Of a stretch of 64,000 nt of DNA, positions 33,455-45,439 are shown in pieces. Source of the stretch: Acanthosepion pharaonis (lineage: Eukaryota > Mollusca > Cephalopoda > Sepiida > Sepiidae). The notes beneath the pieces were generated by a model, which saw only the letters and a list, made by a program, of their open reading frames with translations, was not told where the DNA came from and ran no database searches. The DNA is taken from contig CAHIKZ030004135.1 of the NCBI GenBank assembly GCA_903632075.3, positions 1,907,001 through 1,971,000 on the forward strand, in the 5' to 3' direction. Position numbers and translations under genes: made by a program. The first letter of the stretch is position 1; each line of letters opens with the position of its first letter.

Positions 33455-36074
33455 ACTTTCTTTTTAAATTCAAAGAAAACTCTTACCTTTTGCCTTTTAC
33501 CACGACTGTTCTCAAGTTAATACAGACATACATACATAGTCATGTTTTTTTGTTGAGGCAGGACCAGGATTAATCTTGCACAAAACAATGTGTGTCCTAT
33601 CAAAGGATTTGCCATAATGGTTTGAGGAAGGTTTTGCAAGGTTGGATTCTCTTCCTGATGCCCAACTCAGACCCTCACAGTAGTCCAAGTATACCAATTG
33701 TTTTTATATTGAGATACTATTTCTAGGAAGGTTGCCATTCAAGCCTTGAGACTCCATCTTACTCATATACATTTATATTTATAAATATAGAATTAATACA
33801 AGTAAAAAGTTTGTTACAAAGTTGATTGATGTTACCTTGAGAATCCCAACTCCAGAGTTTTATAAACAGATCATCTGGGAATTATCAGGGCTATTAGCAC
33901 TTGGGTGTTGTTTCCTATAAGATGCTCATACACCATTTGACAGGATTGTTTTTCTTCCTGAGGGATGACATACCACCCTCCTCACTAAAAAAAAGCTAAA
34001 AAAACATATTAACACACAAACACATTCGATAACTGACAAAACATCTGGCAGATTCAAAGAATTTTAAAAAAAAGACAATTGCATTTACTTTTCTCTCCTT
34101 AGAATGGTGGTGGTTGCTGATTGGGAAATGTCACTGAAATATAAAATCCAAATTAATAACAAAAATTACATCGTCATAAATATTTGATTTTTAAGCTTTA
34201 AATGAATAAAGTTGAAATAACTTGAAAAAAGTCTTTATACAACTTACTACATTATTTTGTACCAAATACCAAAAAAGAAACAAGAAATCAAGAGAAACAG
34301 CAACACATTCAATAAATAAAGTCTTTTAATATTTCTCTCAGATTCTCTGTAAATTAGAGAGTTAAAAATAATCTGAAAAATGACAGCTTTGGTTCCTGTT
34401 GCATTTATAACAGTCTCGCTTTTCTATACATTGACTTGCCTTGTCAGTTCTTTTTATATTATTCAAATTGGATGAATCTGGATAAATCCTAGCCTTTTAA
34501 AGAGATTCCTGCTCATATCACTATGACACCAATATTCCACAAAACAAATTTTTGATCTTGGTGAACATTTTTCCTCAGAATTAAAAGCAGGCTTTTCTTT
34601 TACTTTTCTTTTACTTTTCTTTTGCTTTTCTTTTACTTGACTTTACACTAGCCATACTTGCTTCTTGATTTGTCTTCTTTACTAGAAGCCAATATTCATG
34701 TGACTGAATGATCATCCACTTTTTTAATCTCAGTGTTTGCACCTTTTTGATATTTTTCTTATATAAAGCAAATTTGGAGGCAGTGTAGATGAAAACAATG
34801 AAATTATGTAATTACATTTAATTGCTCACTGACCTTATAATTTTTATATTTATTCCTTTCAATTGCTGTTTAGATTACTGAACTCATATTGTATGTTGTT
34901 TATATGGTTAAGATTTCAGTCAACCTATACTACTTCCTGTTTCAGGAGGACAATCCATCAAGAAAGAGAGGAGAGTCTCTTTTTTTAAAGAAACAGGAGA
35001 TGAACAGGTGATTATACTACAATTTATTCTCAGTAACTTGATATGATTCTAATTCAGTGTTTCCCAGATTAATACTTTCAACCTAAATGAGAGTTGCAGT
35101 GATTCTTTTGATGATCACAGGATGGTTTTAAAAAATATTTGAAAGATGTGAAAATAAATAATGTTACATAATGCAATATATATAATAAATATGTTATATA
35201 ATGCAATTATATTTCCATCACAATGTTGGAATATAAAGCTTCATTGAAACACTCACACAGAAAAACAATTGTGAATAATAATATATTGATAAAAATGCAG
35301 ACTGTTAATGTTCAATACTTGTAAAACTAAGGCTGCTAGTCTGATGTAATTGCAATATCATTTCTTACTCACCTCTAGCATTACTGTTTTAGATGAATGA
35401 CAGCATATGCATATGGCATATGAAGTTTTAAATCATTCTTCTATTAATTAAGTTAACAACTCTTATGTAAACATTTCAAAGTTAAACCTTGTGGATTTCA
35501 ACCTGTATTTCCACATCAAGAGCAATTGGTCTGGTATTTTACTGATTATACAAGCATCTGTGGGCTACTTTATGCATCTTCATTTATGCTAAGTTTTAAT
35601 TAAGAATTAATGAAGAGCATAGATGATTATTTCGTGTGAACATTACTAATGTTAGGTTAATAGGGTAAATTTGGGGAACCAATTCTGCAGCGTACTCATT
35701 TATTGGGACAAATGTGCATCATACCGCAACAGAAATGTTCTTTTAATATGCAAAGTTTAGGAAACAAAATGGATTAAGTGAGCAAAGATTTTTAAAATTC
35801 AATTCTCTAAAATTAATAAATAAGCATATTAATTACAAAAATAATTAATATGCAAATGCAATTAAATACTGGAATGCGACAGAACTAGTGATCTTGTCTA
35901 TCCATTAGTACATTTGGTTCAATCATTTTTTTTTATTAGTTCAATCAATTATCCTTCAATCGTATTTGTAACAACATAAATATGATGCCTCATTAGCTGA
36001 CTGATAAAAGTAAGAATCTTAGATGACATAATATTAAGCATTGGAAATTAGGGATTTAAGTTGTCTGAGTCAAA
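33455..36074. other. 2.6 kb without recognised features
   Basis: AT-rich. A 12-bp TTTTCTTTTACT-type tandem repeat lies at about 34595-34640. No coding or mobile-element homology was seen, which makes it the longest quiet stretch here. Confidence 0.5.
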
Positions 36075-36123
36075 GAAGTTTTAAAGGAAATGGAAGTTTT
36101 ATTTCCATTTCCCTTAAAACTTC
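36075..36123. repeat. Inverted repeat, ~20-bp arms, 7-nt loop
   Basis: agttttaaaggaaatggaa is followed, after a short spacer, by its near-exact inverse ttccatttcccttaaaact. The sequence of the arm corresponds to the VLRKME codons of LINE family 3, whose relic starts here. Confidence 0.9.
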
Positions 36124-36385
36124 CAGAAAACCAGAATGAGACTGTAGAAATTTCTTGGATAAAGAAAGAGAGCTTGGAGGATTTGAAACTCACAGGACAG
36201 ACTGGAAGGAAGATGGGAAGAGGGAAACAGCAAACCAGATAAGCTAATGTACTGGTATAGATGGATGCCAGAACAGGAACTGAGGGTGATAGTAAGGAAA
36301 AAAAAACACTGCTTCATGTTACCAGGGATAAGAAGTTGTGGAAAGCCATGATTGACCACTTTCTGTAAAGACACAGTGACTAGAA
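36085..36385 (+). mobile_element. LINE RT C-terminus, family 3
   Basis: Plus strand: ELEDLKLTGQTGRKMGRGKQ, then KKHCFMLPGIRSCGKP, then TFCKDTVTRRRVK. It matches the family end (LE.LTLTG...GKR.RG.Q ... LLRATKDRKLWRAM). It is frameshifted and only the extreme C-terminus is present. Confidence 0.6.
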
Positions 36386-37267
36386 GGAGAGTCAAGAATT
36401 CAAGTGATACTGGATTAAGAAAGATTTATGTCCAATTTCAAAATGTGTTATGCTGTAAAAACTTATTACTTATATTGAAGACAGGCAGTATTTGTGGTGA
36501 TAGGCCCTGGAAGATGGAGAGTGAAGAGACTGTAAAAATCAGAACTTCATAATGAAACTAAGAAAGTAATGGCAAGCATTTCAAGAACAAAAGTCCATAT
36601 CCATTATAAAAGAACATTCAAAGGTTTTTACAGTAGTTACAGAAGAATATAGACAAAAAAAATACAAAGATATACAAAAATGAAATAATTGGATTCAAAT
36701 GATAAATAAAAAGTATGCTATAGTGGTAAGTGCTGAAAGTTTCTCAGCCTGATCCACTTTCCCAAATCTGACTAAATGATGAAATATATTTGGGTTGAGA
36801 ATTTCTCAGCACCCACTTATAAAACATTGATCCAGAAATCAGTTTAAGAAAAACCCATCTTATAATGACAAATCATACAAGGAAAATTAATGACAGAATG
36901 GAAAAAAAATGACATCCTTTAGGACTAAAAAGTAATGTTTATGTTGATGTAATTATATATGTGTATGAAGGCGAGGAGGAATATAAAACACAAACATTGG
37001 TTATGCATAGATAGAAAATGTTGAAAATTTTGGGATGCTGGAATCTTCAACTTTTAAATTTAAATTGTTGTTTTAGATGTATCTGGTTATATAGTTCAGC
37101 CAATTTTGTTTAGTTGCTTTATGTTTGTGTTTTGACCACTTTTATTATCATCAAAATGCTTGCATAATTTATGAAGCCTTAATTGTTGATATCATCATTA
37201 ATTACATTTTAGAAAATTGAGATGAAGCCAAAAAAATCAATCACATCTAATTTCAAGTCATTATGTT
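36386..37267. other. Unassigned, containing a small MITE-like inverted repeat
   Basis: 36721-36820 carries imperfect TIRs (gtggtaagtgctgaaagttt and, inverted, agtgggtgctgagaaattct) flanked by TA. Otherwise nothing recognised. Confidence 0.45.
36721..36820. repeat. ~100-bp MITE-like element with ~24-bp TIRs
   Basis: The ends pair imperfectly and TA lies at both sides. The centre also pairs (cccaaat...atttggg), so the whole sequence can fold into a long hairpin. It is probably Tc1/mariner-related. Confidence 0.5.
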
Positions 37268-37335
37268 TGTCCTATAATATTTGTTACATTTGCATACATA
37301 TTTTATATGCTAAATGTAACAAATATTATCGGACA
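37268..37335. repeat. Hairpin with 24-bp arms (one mismatch) and 20-nt loop
   Basis: The left arm 37268-37291 and right arm 37312-37335 pair at 23 of 24 positions (arm core ataatatttgttacattt). The loop ends gcata and tatgc pair as well, extending the stem to about 29 bp. The shape resembles a miRNA precursor or a short palindromic MITE. Confidence 0.9.
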
Positions 37336-38142
37336 GAGTATTAATTAACAATTATTAATGCTATCAAAATCTTTTTATGCTTTCATTAACTAATTTCTTT
37401 TATTCCTTGTTTACTTACTTTTGTCTTTAATTCACAATGCAAATGGTTATATTTGATTGACAATAAATTCCTTTTTCCTTCATTCAATGAAATTATTTAA
37501 AGATCAAGAGTTGATGAAAGTAAGATAAAACTTATAAAAATACGAGAGAAAGAGGCAAAGGGGGGGGGAAGAGAAGGATCAAAAGTAGGAAAGCGAAAGA
37601 CAGAAAAAGGCAAAGAAAGATAAAAGAAAAACAAAGGAAAAACAAAAGAAAAAAAGAGGAAAAAAGAAAGAACAAAAAAAAAAGAATATGGCAATAAAGT
37701 AAACAAAAAGAGAGAGTCTATATAACATGATTATTAACTCCTTATAAAATATCCTTTGTTTAGTGCCGTATGCAGTTATTATCCATAAGTGATTAAGAAC
37801 AGTTACATGATTATCATTTATTTATATGCGAATTATAATCAGTTCAGTTAGTTACATGAATGTCAGATCATTACTACAGTCTGGGAAATTGGAACAAAGA
37901 ATTGTATAAGTCCAAGAAGAGAAATTTTGTTAATATTGGCCTGAATACAAATAATCAATACAAAATAAAATTAACTCAATAGCTGATTGTGAAATCAATA
38001 TGGAATGTTTGAATATAATGACGCCTTTTGCTTCTTGTCATTGTTCTATCAAATGAGTCATTCATCTTTATAATCTCAACCATTTTCTTGGGTTTTACAT
38101 GTCTGCCTTGAGTGACTGGTTTCATAAATCTATTAAATTTTA

Positions 38143-38146
<4 letters not shown>
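37336..38146. other. Unassigned, with a purine-rich tract
   Basis: 37497-37720 is strongly purine-biased (GA, AAAG, and an eight-G run). Nothing else recognised. Confidence 0.5.
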
Positions 38147-38541
<395 letters not shown>

Positions 38542-40237
38542 CAGTGTATCACAAAAAGTGAATACACCCCCCACATTTCTTCAAATATTCAAGTATATCT
38601 CTTCATGGGACAACACTGACAAAATGACACTTTGAAACAATGAAAAGTAGCCTGTCTGCAGCATATATAACAGAGTTAATTTATTTTTCCCTCAAAATAA
38701 CTCAAAATATAGCCATTAAAAGCTAAATCCCTGGCAACAAAAGTGAGTACACCCCTTAGGAAAAGTTGTCAATATTAACATACAACATGTCAACTGTCAA
38801 TATTTTGTGTGACCACCATCATTATCCAAAACTGCCTTTACTCTCCTGGGCATGGAGTTTACCAGAGCTTCACAGGTAGTCACTGGAATGCTCTTCCACT
38901 CCTCAATGACGACGTCGCGGAGCTGGCGGATATTTGAGACTCTGCGCACCTCCACCTTCTGCTTGAGGATGGCCCAAAGATATTCTATTGGGTTCAAGTC
39001 TGGAGACATGCTTGGCCAGTCCATCACCTTTACCCTCAGCCTCTTCAGTAAAGCAGTGGTTGACTTGGATGTGTGTTTGGGGTCATTGTCATGCTGGAAC
39101 ACTGCTCTGCGACCCAGTTTCTGGAGAGAGGAGATCATGCTCTGCTGCAGTATTTCACAGTACATGTTGGAGTTCATGTTTCCCTCAATGAAATGTAACT
39201 CTCCAATACCTGCAGCACTCATGCAGCCCCAGACCATGACATTCCCACCACCATGCTTGACTGTAGGCATGACACACTTATCTTTGTACTCCTCACCTGG
39301 TCGCTGCCACACATGCTTAAGGCCATCAGAACCAAACAAATTAAATTTTGTCTCATCAGACCATAGGACATGGTTCCAGTAATCTATGGGCTTTGTTGAC
39401 ATGTCTTCAGCAAACTGTTTGCGGGCTTTCTTGTGTATTGCCTTCAGAAGAGGCTTCCTCCTGGGGTGACAGCCATGCACACCAATTTGATGTAGTGTGC
39501 GGCCTATGGTCTGAACACTAACAGGCTGAATCCCAATCTCTTTAATCTCTGCAGCAATGCTAACAGCACTCCTACGCGATCTTTCAAAGAAAGCATTTGG
39601 ATGTGACACTCAGCATGTGCGCTCAGCTTCTTTGGGTGACCTACCCGAGGTCTGTTCTGAGTGGACCCTGTTCTTTTAAAATGCTGGATGATCTTAGCCA
39701 CTGTGCTGCAGCTCAGTTTCAGGGTGTTGGCAATCTTCTTGTAGCCTTGGCCATCTTTATGTAGTGCAACAATATGTTTTTTAAGATCCTCAGAGAGTTC
39801 TTTGCCATGTGGTGCCATGTTGGAACTTTCAGTGACCGGTAAGAGAGAGTGTTAGAGCTGCACTACAAATTTGAATACACCTGCTCCCCATTAACACATG
39901 GGCATAGTTACACTAATGAGTCACATGGCATTTTGGAGGGAAAATGAAAAGCAGTACTCAATTTAGACATTTAGGGGTGTAGTTTCTTGGGGTGTACTCA
40001 CTTTTTTAGGGTGTAGTTTCTTAGGGGTGTACTCACTTTTCTTGCCAGGGATTTAGCTTTTTAATGGCTATATTTTGAGTTATTTTGAGGGAAAAAGAAA
40101 TTAACTCTGTTATATATGCTGCAGACAGACTACTTTTCATTGTGTCAAAAGGTAATTTTTTCAGTGCTGTCCCATGAAGAGATATACTTGAATATTTGAA
40201 GAAATGTGAAGGGTGTACTCACTTTTGTGATACACTG
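38542..40237 (-). mobile_element. Nearly intact Tc1-like transposon with ~215-bp TIRs
   Basis: The ends are cagtgtatcacaaaa on both strands, flanked by the TA target. TIRs span about 38542-38759 and 40022-40237 and differ at only about 15 positions by eye. Inner ends carry a second copy of the terminal motif (agtgagtacacccc), the IR/DR layout of many vertebrate Tc1 elements. The single gene is on the minus strand. G+C is plainly higher than in surrounding DNA. A short tandem repeat (ggtgtagtttctt...tgtactcactttt) sits just inside the right TIR at about 39973-40038. Confidence 0.95.
38797..39818 (-). pseudogene. Tc1-like transposase (DD34E), one frameshift
   Basis: Starts at ATG 39818 with MAPHGKELSEDLKKHIVALH, the first helix of the paired-like HTH DNA-binding region, then STVAKIIQHFKRTGS and the GRPR-like linker RPRVGHPKKLS. 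Near 39576 one base is missing (after SLKD), moving the frame; the rest runs open to 38797. The catalytic core has WSDETKFNLFG (first Asp), HDNDPKHTSKS (second Asp) and LNPIEYLW (Glu), with 34 residues between second Asp and Glu, i.e. DD34E. Total length of about 340 codons is full-length for Tc1. The enzyme would cut and paste the element at TA sites. Apart from the frameshift I see no damage. Confidence 0.95.
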
Positions 40238-40310
40238 TATATGTATATATATTTATATATATATATATATATATATTTTATATATATATATATATATACA
40301 CACACACATA
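40238..40310. repeat. (TA)n/(CA)n microsatellite between two Tc1 elements
   Basis: The only DNA between the two transposons; both used a TA within it. Confidence 0.95.
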
Positions 40311-42732
40311 CAGTCAACGACAAAATTATTCAAACAGCTATCAATTTTGAATATTTTTATCCATTTCTCAGATTCTAATGTCCATATGGAACCAAGTTTT
40401 TTATATGCACAAAAAAGGAATATAAAATTCAGTTTTCAGAACAATAAGTTAAATGAAACAAATTTGACAGATGAATTATGCAAAATAGGAAAAGACAAAA
40501 TTAATTGTACAGTATCATTTTAAATTGATTGATTCATGTAAGTATAAGTAATTTACATAATTATTTTATCAGTGAAGCCTTCTAGACTATTTATTCATTA
40601 GAATATTTGTGATGATTCCAGCAAAGAACATCATGTGGTGCATAGGAGCTTAACATTGACTTGAGACAGAGAATTATTAACTTCCACAAGTCAGGAAATA
40701 GTTACAGTATGATTTCAAACTGATTAGCTATCCCTAGATCTATGTTACAGTCCATTATAAAGAAGTTTAAACAGTTTGGCACAATACAGAATTTACCTGG
40801 GATGGAAGAAAACCCAAATTGTCACTGAGAACTACACAAAAACTGTGTCGTGAGGTTAATATAAATCCAAGAATTGTTTTGAAAAACATCACCAAAAGTT
40901 TAGATACAATGGGTGTCAGCATAAGTACTGACATAATACAACATTGTTTAAATAGAAATGGGTTGCATGGAAACTGACCACAATGAATTCCTCTTTACAA
41001 AATATGTCACATTGTTGCTTGGTTTAATTTTGCCAAAATGTACTTGAACAAAGAAAATTGCTTTTGGGAACAAGTACTATGGAATGATAAAACAAAAATT
41101 GAACTTTTTGAACATAATGATGTACAGAAGATTTGGTACAAGCAAGGTGAGGCTTTCCTCACAAAGAACACAGTGGTAACATTAAAACATGGAGGCAGCT
41201 CAATGATGTTTTGGAGTTGTTTTAGCTTGTGGAATCTTCCACATTAGCCTTTAACCTCCTTCAGAAAAATGTATTTGTCTCTGAAAAGCCTTTAACCAAT
41301 AATCATCTTGTTTTTACAAATTCAATCTTTTTATTGGTTAATAAACACCAAAGTGTAGCAAAATTCCAAATGAATCCCATTTCCCACCAAGCTCTTTTGA
41401 GCTGATTTCACTACACAAAATCATCTATAAATTAACTGCAGCTGACTCAATTCAGAGAGTCAGCCACCGGCGGAGTTCAACGAGATGCTACCAAATTCCA
41501 TGCATGATAATTCACTGACTCACACACCACATTGAAATCTCAACAAACTCAACAAACATTCATCAACCATTGTCTGCGTGTTAACCAACATCTACAGTTC
41601 ATTGAAAAGTGAAACAATTTCACTACTAAAAAGTAATTGTATATTTCACCAACTTAGCCTACACAGACAAAGGCAAGTAACTCATGATAACATTTATTCT
41701 TATTACACACACTAATAAATGAACGAACACATAATTTCTTTTTACTTGCAGAAACGAAATCATTTTAAATTTCTTAACAATCAAAAAGTACCAACATTTC
41801 TTAAAAACATTCCTGCACAAACATTCCTTATAACATTGTCTTAATTATTACAACATTAAACATTGTAACTGTCATTAAATGTACATTTTATTGTTGATAT
41901 AAAAATTTCTTTAATGTTAAATTTACAACAGTATTTAGTAGTTTCTTGCCAAGCAATTTGTTCTTAAATTGCTTGTATAACCTATATTTTGTGGGATACG
42001 GACGCTATAAGCACGCATAAACTTCATCTTACTTAATTTTGCTTTCTGATATATTTCACTCCATGTACATCGCGCAACAAGCTTAAGGGGGACTGGATAA
42101 TTAATTGCAATAAGAGGTATAATGAAATCTGCAGACTATATAAAAATTCTGGATGAAAATCTACAACTATTAGTGCAAAATCGTCATCTAAGTTGGCGAT
42201 TTACTTTCCAGCAAGATAATGATCTCAAAACTACATCTAAATCAGTGACAGCATGGTTTCAGAAAAAGATGATTACAGTTCTGCCATGACCTTCAATAAG
42301 TCCTGACTTGAATCCTATTGAAAATCTATGGCAAAAATTGAAAGTTCAAAAAAATCATCGATCACCAAAAAAACTTCAGGAATTAAAACATGTAACCATT
42401 AAAGAATGGAAGAAAATTCCAGAAAAGACTTGTTCAAATCTCATCAAAAACTTTAGAAAACAATTGCAACAAGTTATAAAGATGAGAGACCATGCTATTG
42501 GCTATTAATATTTTGAAAATTCAATTTTTTCTATTTTTCATACTGTAAGAATAATTTTGTCTTTTCCTATTTTGCATAATTTGCCTGTCAAATTTTTTTC
42601 ATTTAACCAATTCTTCTGAAAATTGTGCTTATTAACATATAAAAAACTTTGCATCATACGGGCATTAGATTGTGAGAAATGGATAAAAATATTCAAAATT
42701 GCTGGGTGTATGAATAATTTCATCATTGACTG
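40311..42732 (+). mobile_element. Second Tc1-like transposon, decayed, with a nested LTR
   Basis: The ends read cagtcaacgacaaaattatt and, inverted, cagtcaatgatgaaattatt, both next to TA. Long TIRs span about 40311-40515 and 42541-42732. The plus-strand transposase is recognisable in pieces: IPRSMLQSIIKKFKQFGT near 40735, LWNDKTKIELFEHNDVQKIW near 41071 (first Asp), GEAFLTKNTVVTLKHGG, then after the insertion GIMKSADYIKILDEN, FQQDNDLKTTSKS (second Asp) and SPDLNPIENLW (Glu) near 42300, ending IKMRDHAIGY at 42508. It is a different subfamily from the neighbour (different TIR and protein) and much older: N-terminal frameshifts and stops abound. Confidence 0.9.
41228..42079. mobile_element. Solo-LTR-like insertion, 852 bp, in the Tc1 transposase
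   Basis: The insert starts TG (tgtggaatcttccaca, itself a perfect palindrome) and ends CA (catcgcgcaaca). The 4-bp target agct is duplicated on both sides (41224-41227, 42080-42083). Removing the insert and one target copy restores the reading frame across CFSL-RGTG, which fixes the boundaries. TG...CA ends with a 4-bp duplication fit a solo LTR of a Ty3/Gypsy-type retrotransposon. An aataaa signal (within ctaataaatgaacg) is present near 41710. No coding sequence inside. Confidence 0.8.
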
Positions 42733-42828
42733 TATATATATATGTGTGTGTGTATGTGTGTGTGTGTGTGTATATATATAAACACAGACATACACACACA
42801 CATATATATGTGTGTGTGTGTGTGTGTT
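42733..42828. repeat. (TA)n/(TG)n/(CA)n compound microsatellite
   Basis: Alternating TA, TG and CA runs immediately after the Tc1 end. Confidence 0.95.
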
Positions 42829-43723
42829 TTGAACAATAAAAAATATTAAAAAATTTAAAAATAAAATTTTTAAACACAATGGGTTGTATATTAATATTTT
42901 TGTGTTTTATTATTTCAGTTAGGTTCCTCAACTAGTTTCAGCCAGCATGGCCATTATCAGGATCAAAAAATCGCAGCTTGTTATATCTACTATAGTCATA
43001 TGGAAAATTTTAAAAAAGTATCCCCATCTAATACTACTACTGTAGACTGTGTTTAGAAGAAAAATTAGCAATATTAACTTTTAATTATCAAATTAAATTA
43101 TTAAATAAAAAGAATGAAATAATGGGTTGATACCAACATATTAACAAATATTTACTTTGTTACTTTAATAATAATATAACTTAATAAATCAATTAAAAAT
43201 ATTATCTAAAACATTATAATTAATAATAAAAATTAACAAATATTACAATTTAATTAACAATATATCTTCTATATAAGCCATAAAAAAAATATAATTTCAT
43301 TTCAAAGAAAAAATTTACAACTGGAAGACAAATCTACAGCTGAAAAATGAAAGATATAAACAAAAGCAAAAAAGAATGTTAAGTTCATAAATAACCACTT
43401 GTACAAAACAGAGTAAAACATGTGGATTGAAAAAGATGTGGAATGAAGTGAAAAAATTGAACAACTGGAAGAAAAGTCTACAGCTAAAAAATGAAAGATA
43501 TAAACAAATAAAGTGAAAAAATTGAAAAATTGGAAATAGCACTTAAAACCACAACCCCTAGAGACTGGAAGTTTTACCAAGAAACATCAATGTTGGGATA
43601 AAATTGATATTTAAAAGTTAAGTAATTTTTTTTCATATAATATCATTAACACACTATTTTTAATATCCTTTTAATATTTTTAATATTGAACCTATATATG
43701 AAAATATCTACTGTTTCTTAAAT

Positions 43724-43725
<2 letters not shown>
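42829..43725. other. Unassigned, with a ~65-bp direct duplication
   Basis: About 43303-43372 and 43443-43512 share acaactggaaga, then tctacagct, then aaaaatgaaagatataaaca, 140 bp apart. The rest is AT-rich with nothing recognised. Confidence 0.6.

Positions 43726-43777
<52 letters not shown>
43726..43777. repeat. (TA)n microsatellite
   Basis: About 26 TA units at the edge of the next repeat block. Confidence 0.96.
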
Positions 43778-43781
<4 letters not shown>

Positions 43782-44010
43782 AAAGAAAAACCGACCATTT
43801 TAAGGTTCTATTGTTATAATTTATTTCACCAGAGATTTTCTTTTTCTCTGGATCATCAGACCTCACTTCCAAGGATGAAAAAATGAATTTAAACTTACAC
43901 TTTGGAAGGGCAGTATTAAGCTTATGTAAGGTGATATAGAGAGTGGTGAGATATAGTGTGACAGACCTAGTCAAAATTAGAGAGGGAAGGGAGAGATAGA
44001 AATGCTTTTA
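43778..44010 (-). repeat. Repeat block with hammerhead-ribozyme-like core (second copy)
   Basis: Minus-strand homolog of 16030-16262. Core: ctgatga (43853-43859 on the minus strand), a perfect 7-bp stem with a 9-nt loop (43829-43835 with 43845-43851), then gaaa (43824-43827) and ataaattat. Stem II differs in sequence and loop from the other copy yet still pairs, which suggests selection for structure. The block ends at a (TA)n tract. Confidence 0.45.
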
Positions 44011-44634
44011 AATTTATTTTTATTTTTATTTTATTACAATACTTAATATTGAGGAGATGGGGTAAGGTTCAGGCCTTGACCTATTTAATAGGTCAACTCA
44101 CTGGAAATGATGTAAAAAGAAAAAGAGAAAAAAAGAAAAAAGAGAAAAAAAGAAAAAAAGGGGAGAAGTAAAGATGTAAGAAATAAGAAATGGACTTAGG
44201 GTTTTCAAGAAAAGAGAGGGGATATAAATTTGAAGAGGGAAATTAACGTATGTGGGCATATATCAGCCAATCTAGAAAAACACAGATTAATATATTTTTA
44301 AATATTTTCTTTTTTCATTTGATTGTAATTTAAGTGTTTAAATTCTCCACAAATAAATTAGGAATTTAATATAAACTGAATATGATATCAATAAACAAAA
44401 TATAAAAAAGTAAAAGGTTACTAATATTAATATTTTAATATTGTGAATAAAGGTTAAGGAGTAATATTTCTTCGTTAGAGTCTAAGTCATCAATTTAATT
44501 TGTAACTATTTCTAGATGAGTAATGTTTCTTAATTAAAGTCTAAGTTTCAAATCTAATTTGAACTGTTTCAAGATGAAGTAAGATTTGAAGATAATAATA
44601 AAATAATTTACTGTCTTTACACTTAATCTCTCTA
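44011..44634. other. Unassigned, with an AAAAGAG purine tract
   Basis: Purine tract at 44113-44165. Nothing else recognised. Confidence 0.5.
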
Positions 44635-44649
44635 TATATATACAATCAT

Positions 44650-44690
<41 letters not shown>

Positions 44691-45128
44691 TACATACATA
44701 CCTCATACATATATTCATACACACCAAATACATATTTACATAAATGTATATACACATATACCTGTATACATATACAAATACATATACAACTACATACACA
44801 TTTATCGATACACATACATATACATACATAACCTTACATATACACACACACATATATATATATATTTACATATACATATTTACACATGCATCCATATATA
44901 TACATATTTAAATTTTCTTTTAAATTTTACAGTTAACGTTAGATAGTGATTTAAGTGTTTATTTTCATTACTTAATTATATATATATATATATATATTAA
45001 TTAATTAATATACATATTATCCCTCACTCCTCATACAACTTAGAATTTCATGCACAATACAATATTCATGTGCGAATAATATTTATTAATATATACTTCA
45101 TAGCTCTGTTATATTAAATCAAGCACTC

Positions 45129-45196
<68 letters not shown>
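44635..45196. repeat. TA/TACA microsatellite region with an embedded copy of repeat D
   Basis: (TA)n at about 44650-44687, degenerate TACA/CATA runs to about 44910, (TA)n at 44980-44998, and a 60-bp (TA)n at 45135-45196. The block 45065-45130 is repeat D (see that entry). Confidence 0.9.
45065..45130 (+). repeat. Unclassified dispersed repeat D
   Basis: Reads atatttattaatatatactt, then catagctctgttatatta and aatcaagcactctttt, homologous to 17850-17925 and the minus strand of 16500-16600. The copy ends at a (TA)n tract. Confidence 0.6.
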
Positions 45197-45199
<3 letters not shown>

Positions 45200-45439
45200 G
45201 ATTCATTAAAGATGTCTGACAAGGTACTGCCATTAAGCTTATTATTTAGTCTTTCTTGTGTTTTTACAAATGTTTTCTTTTCTGGGCACTAAGTGTATAA
45301 AATCTGTATAAAAGTTCAGCACATTGGAATAGTTTCAGCTATTCTTTTAGCCATAATCAAGGAGGATTTTTATATTTCATTTTTAAGTGAATGTGTGGGT
45401 TGTTTTACGTATATATGGCAATATCTATACTCAAACTAA

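Noticed and set aside
38797..39382. Protein-coding frames on the plus strand over the Tc1 transposase (176 and 67 codons)
   Set aside because: They are shadows of the real minus-strand transposase; no family motif on the plus strand.
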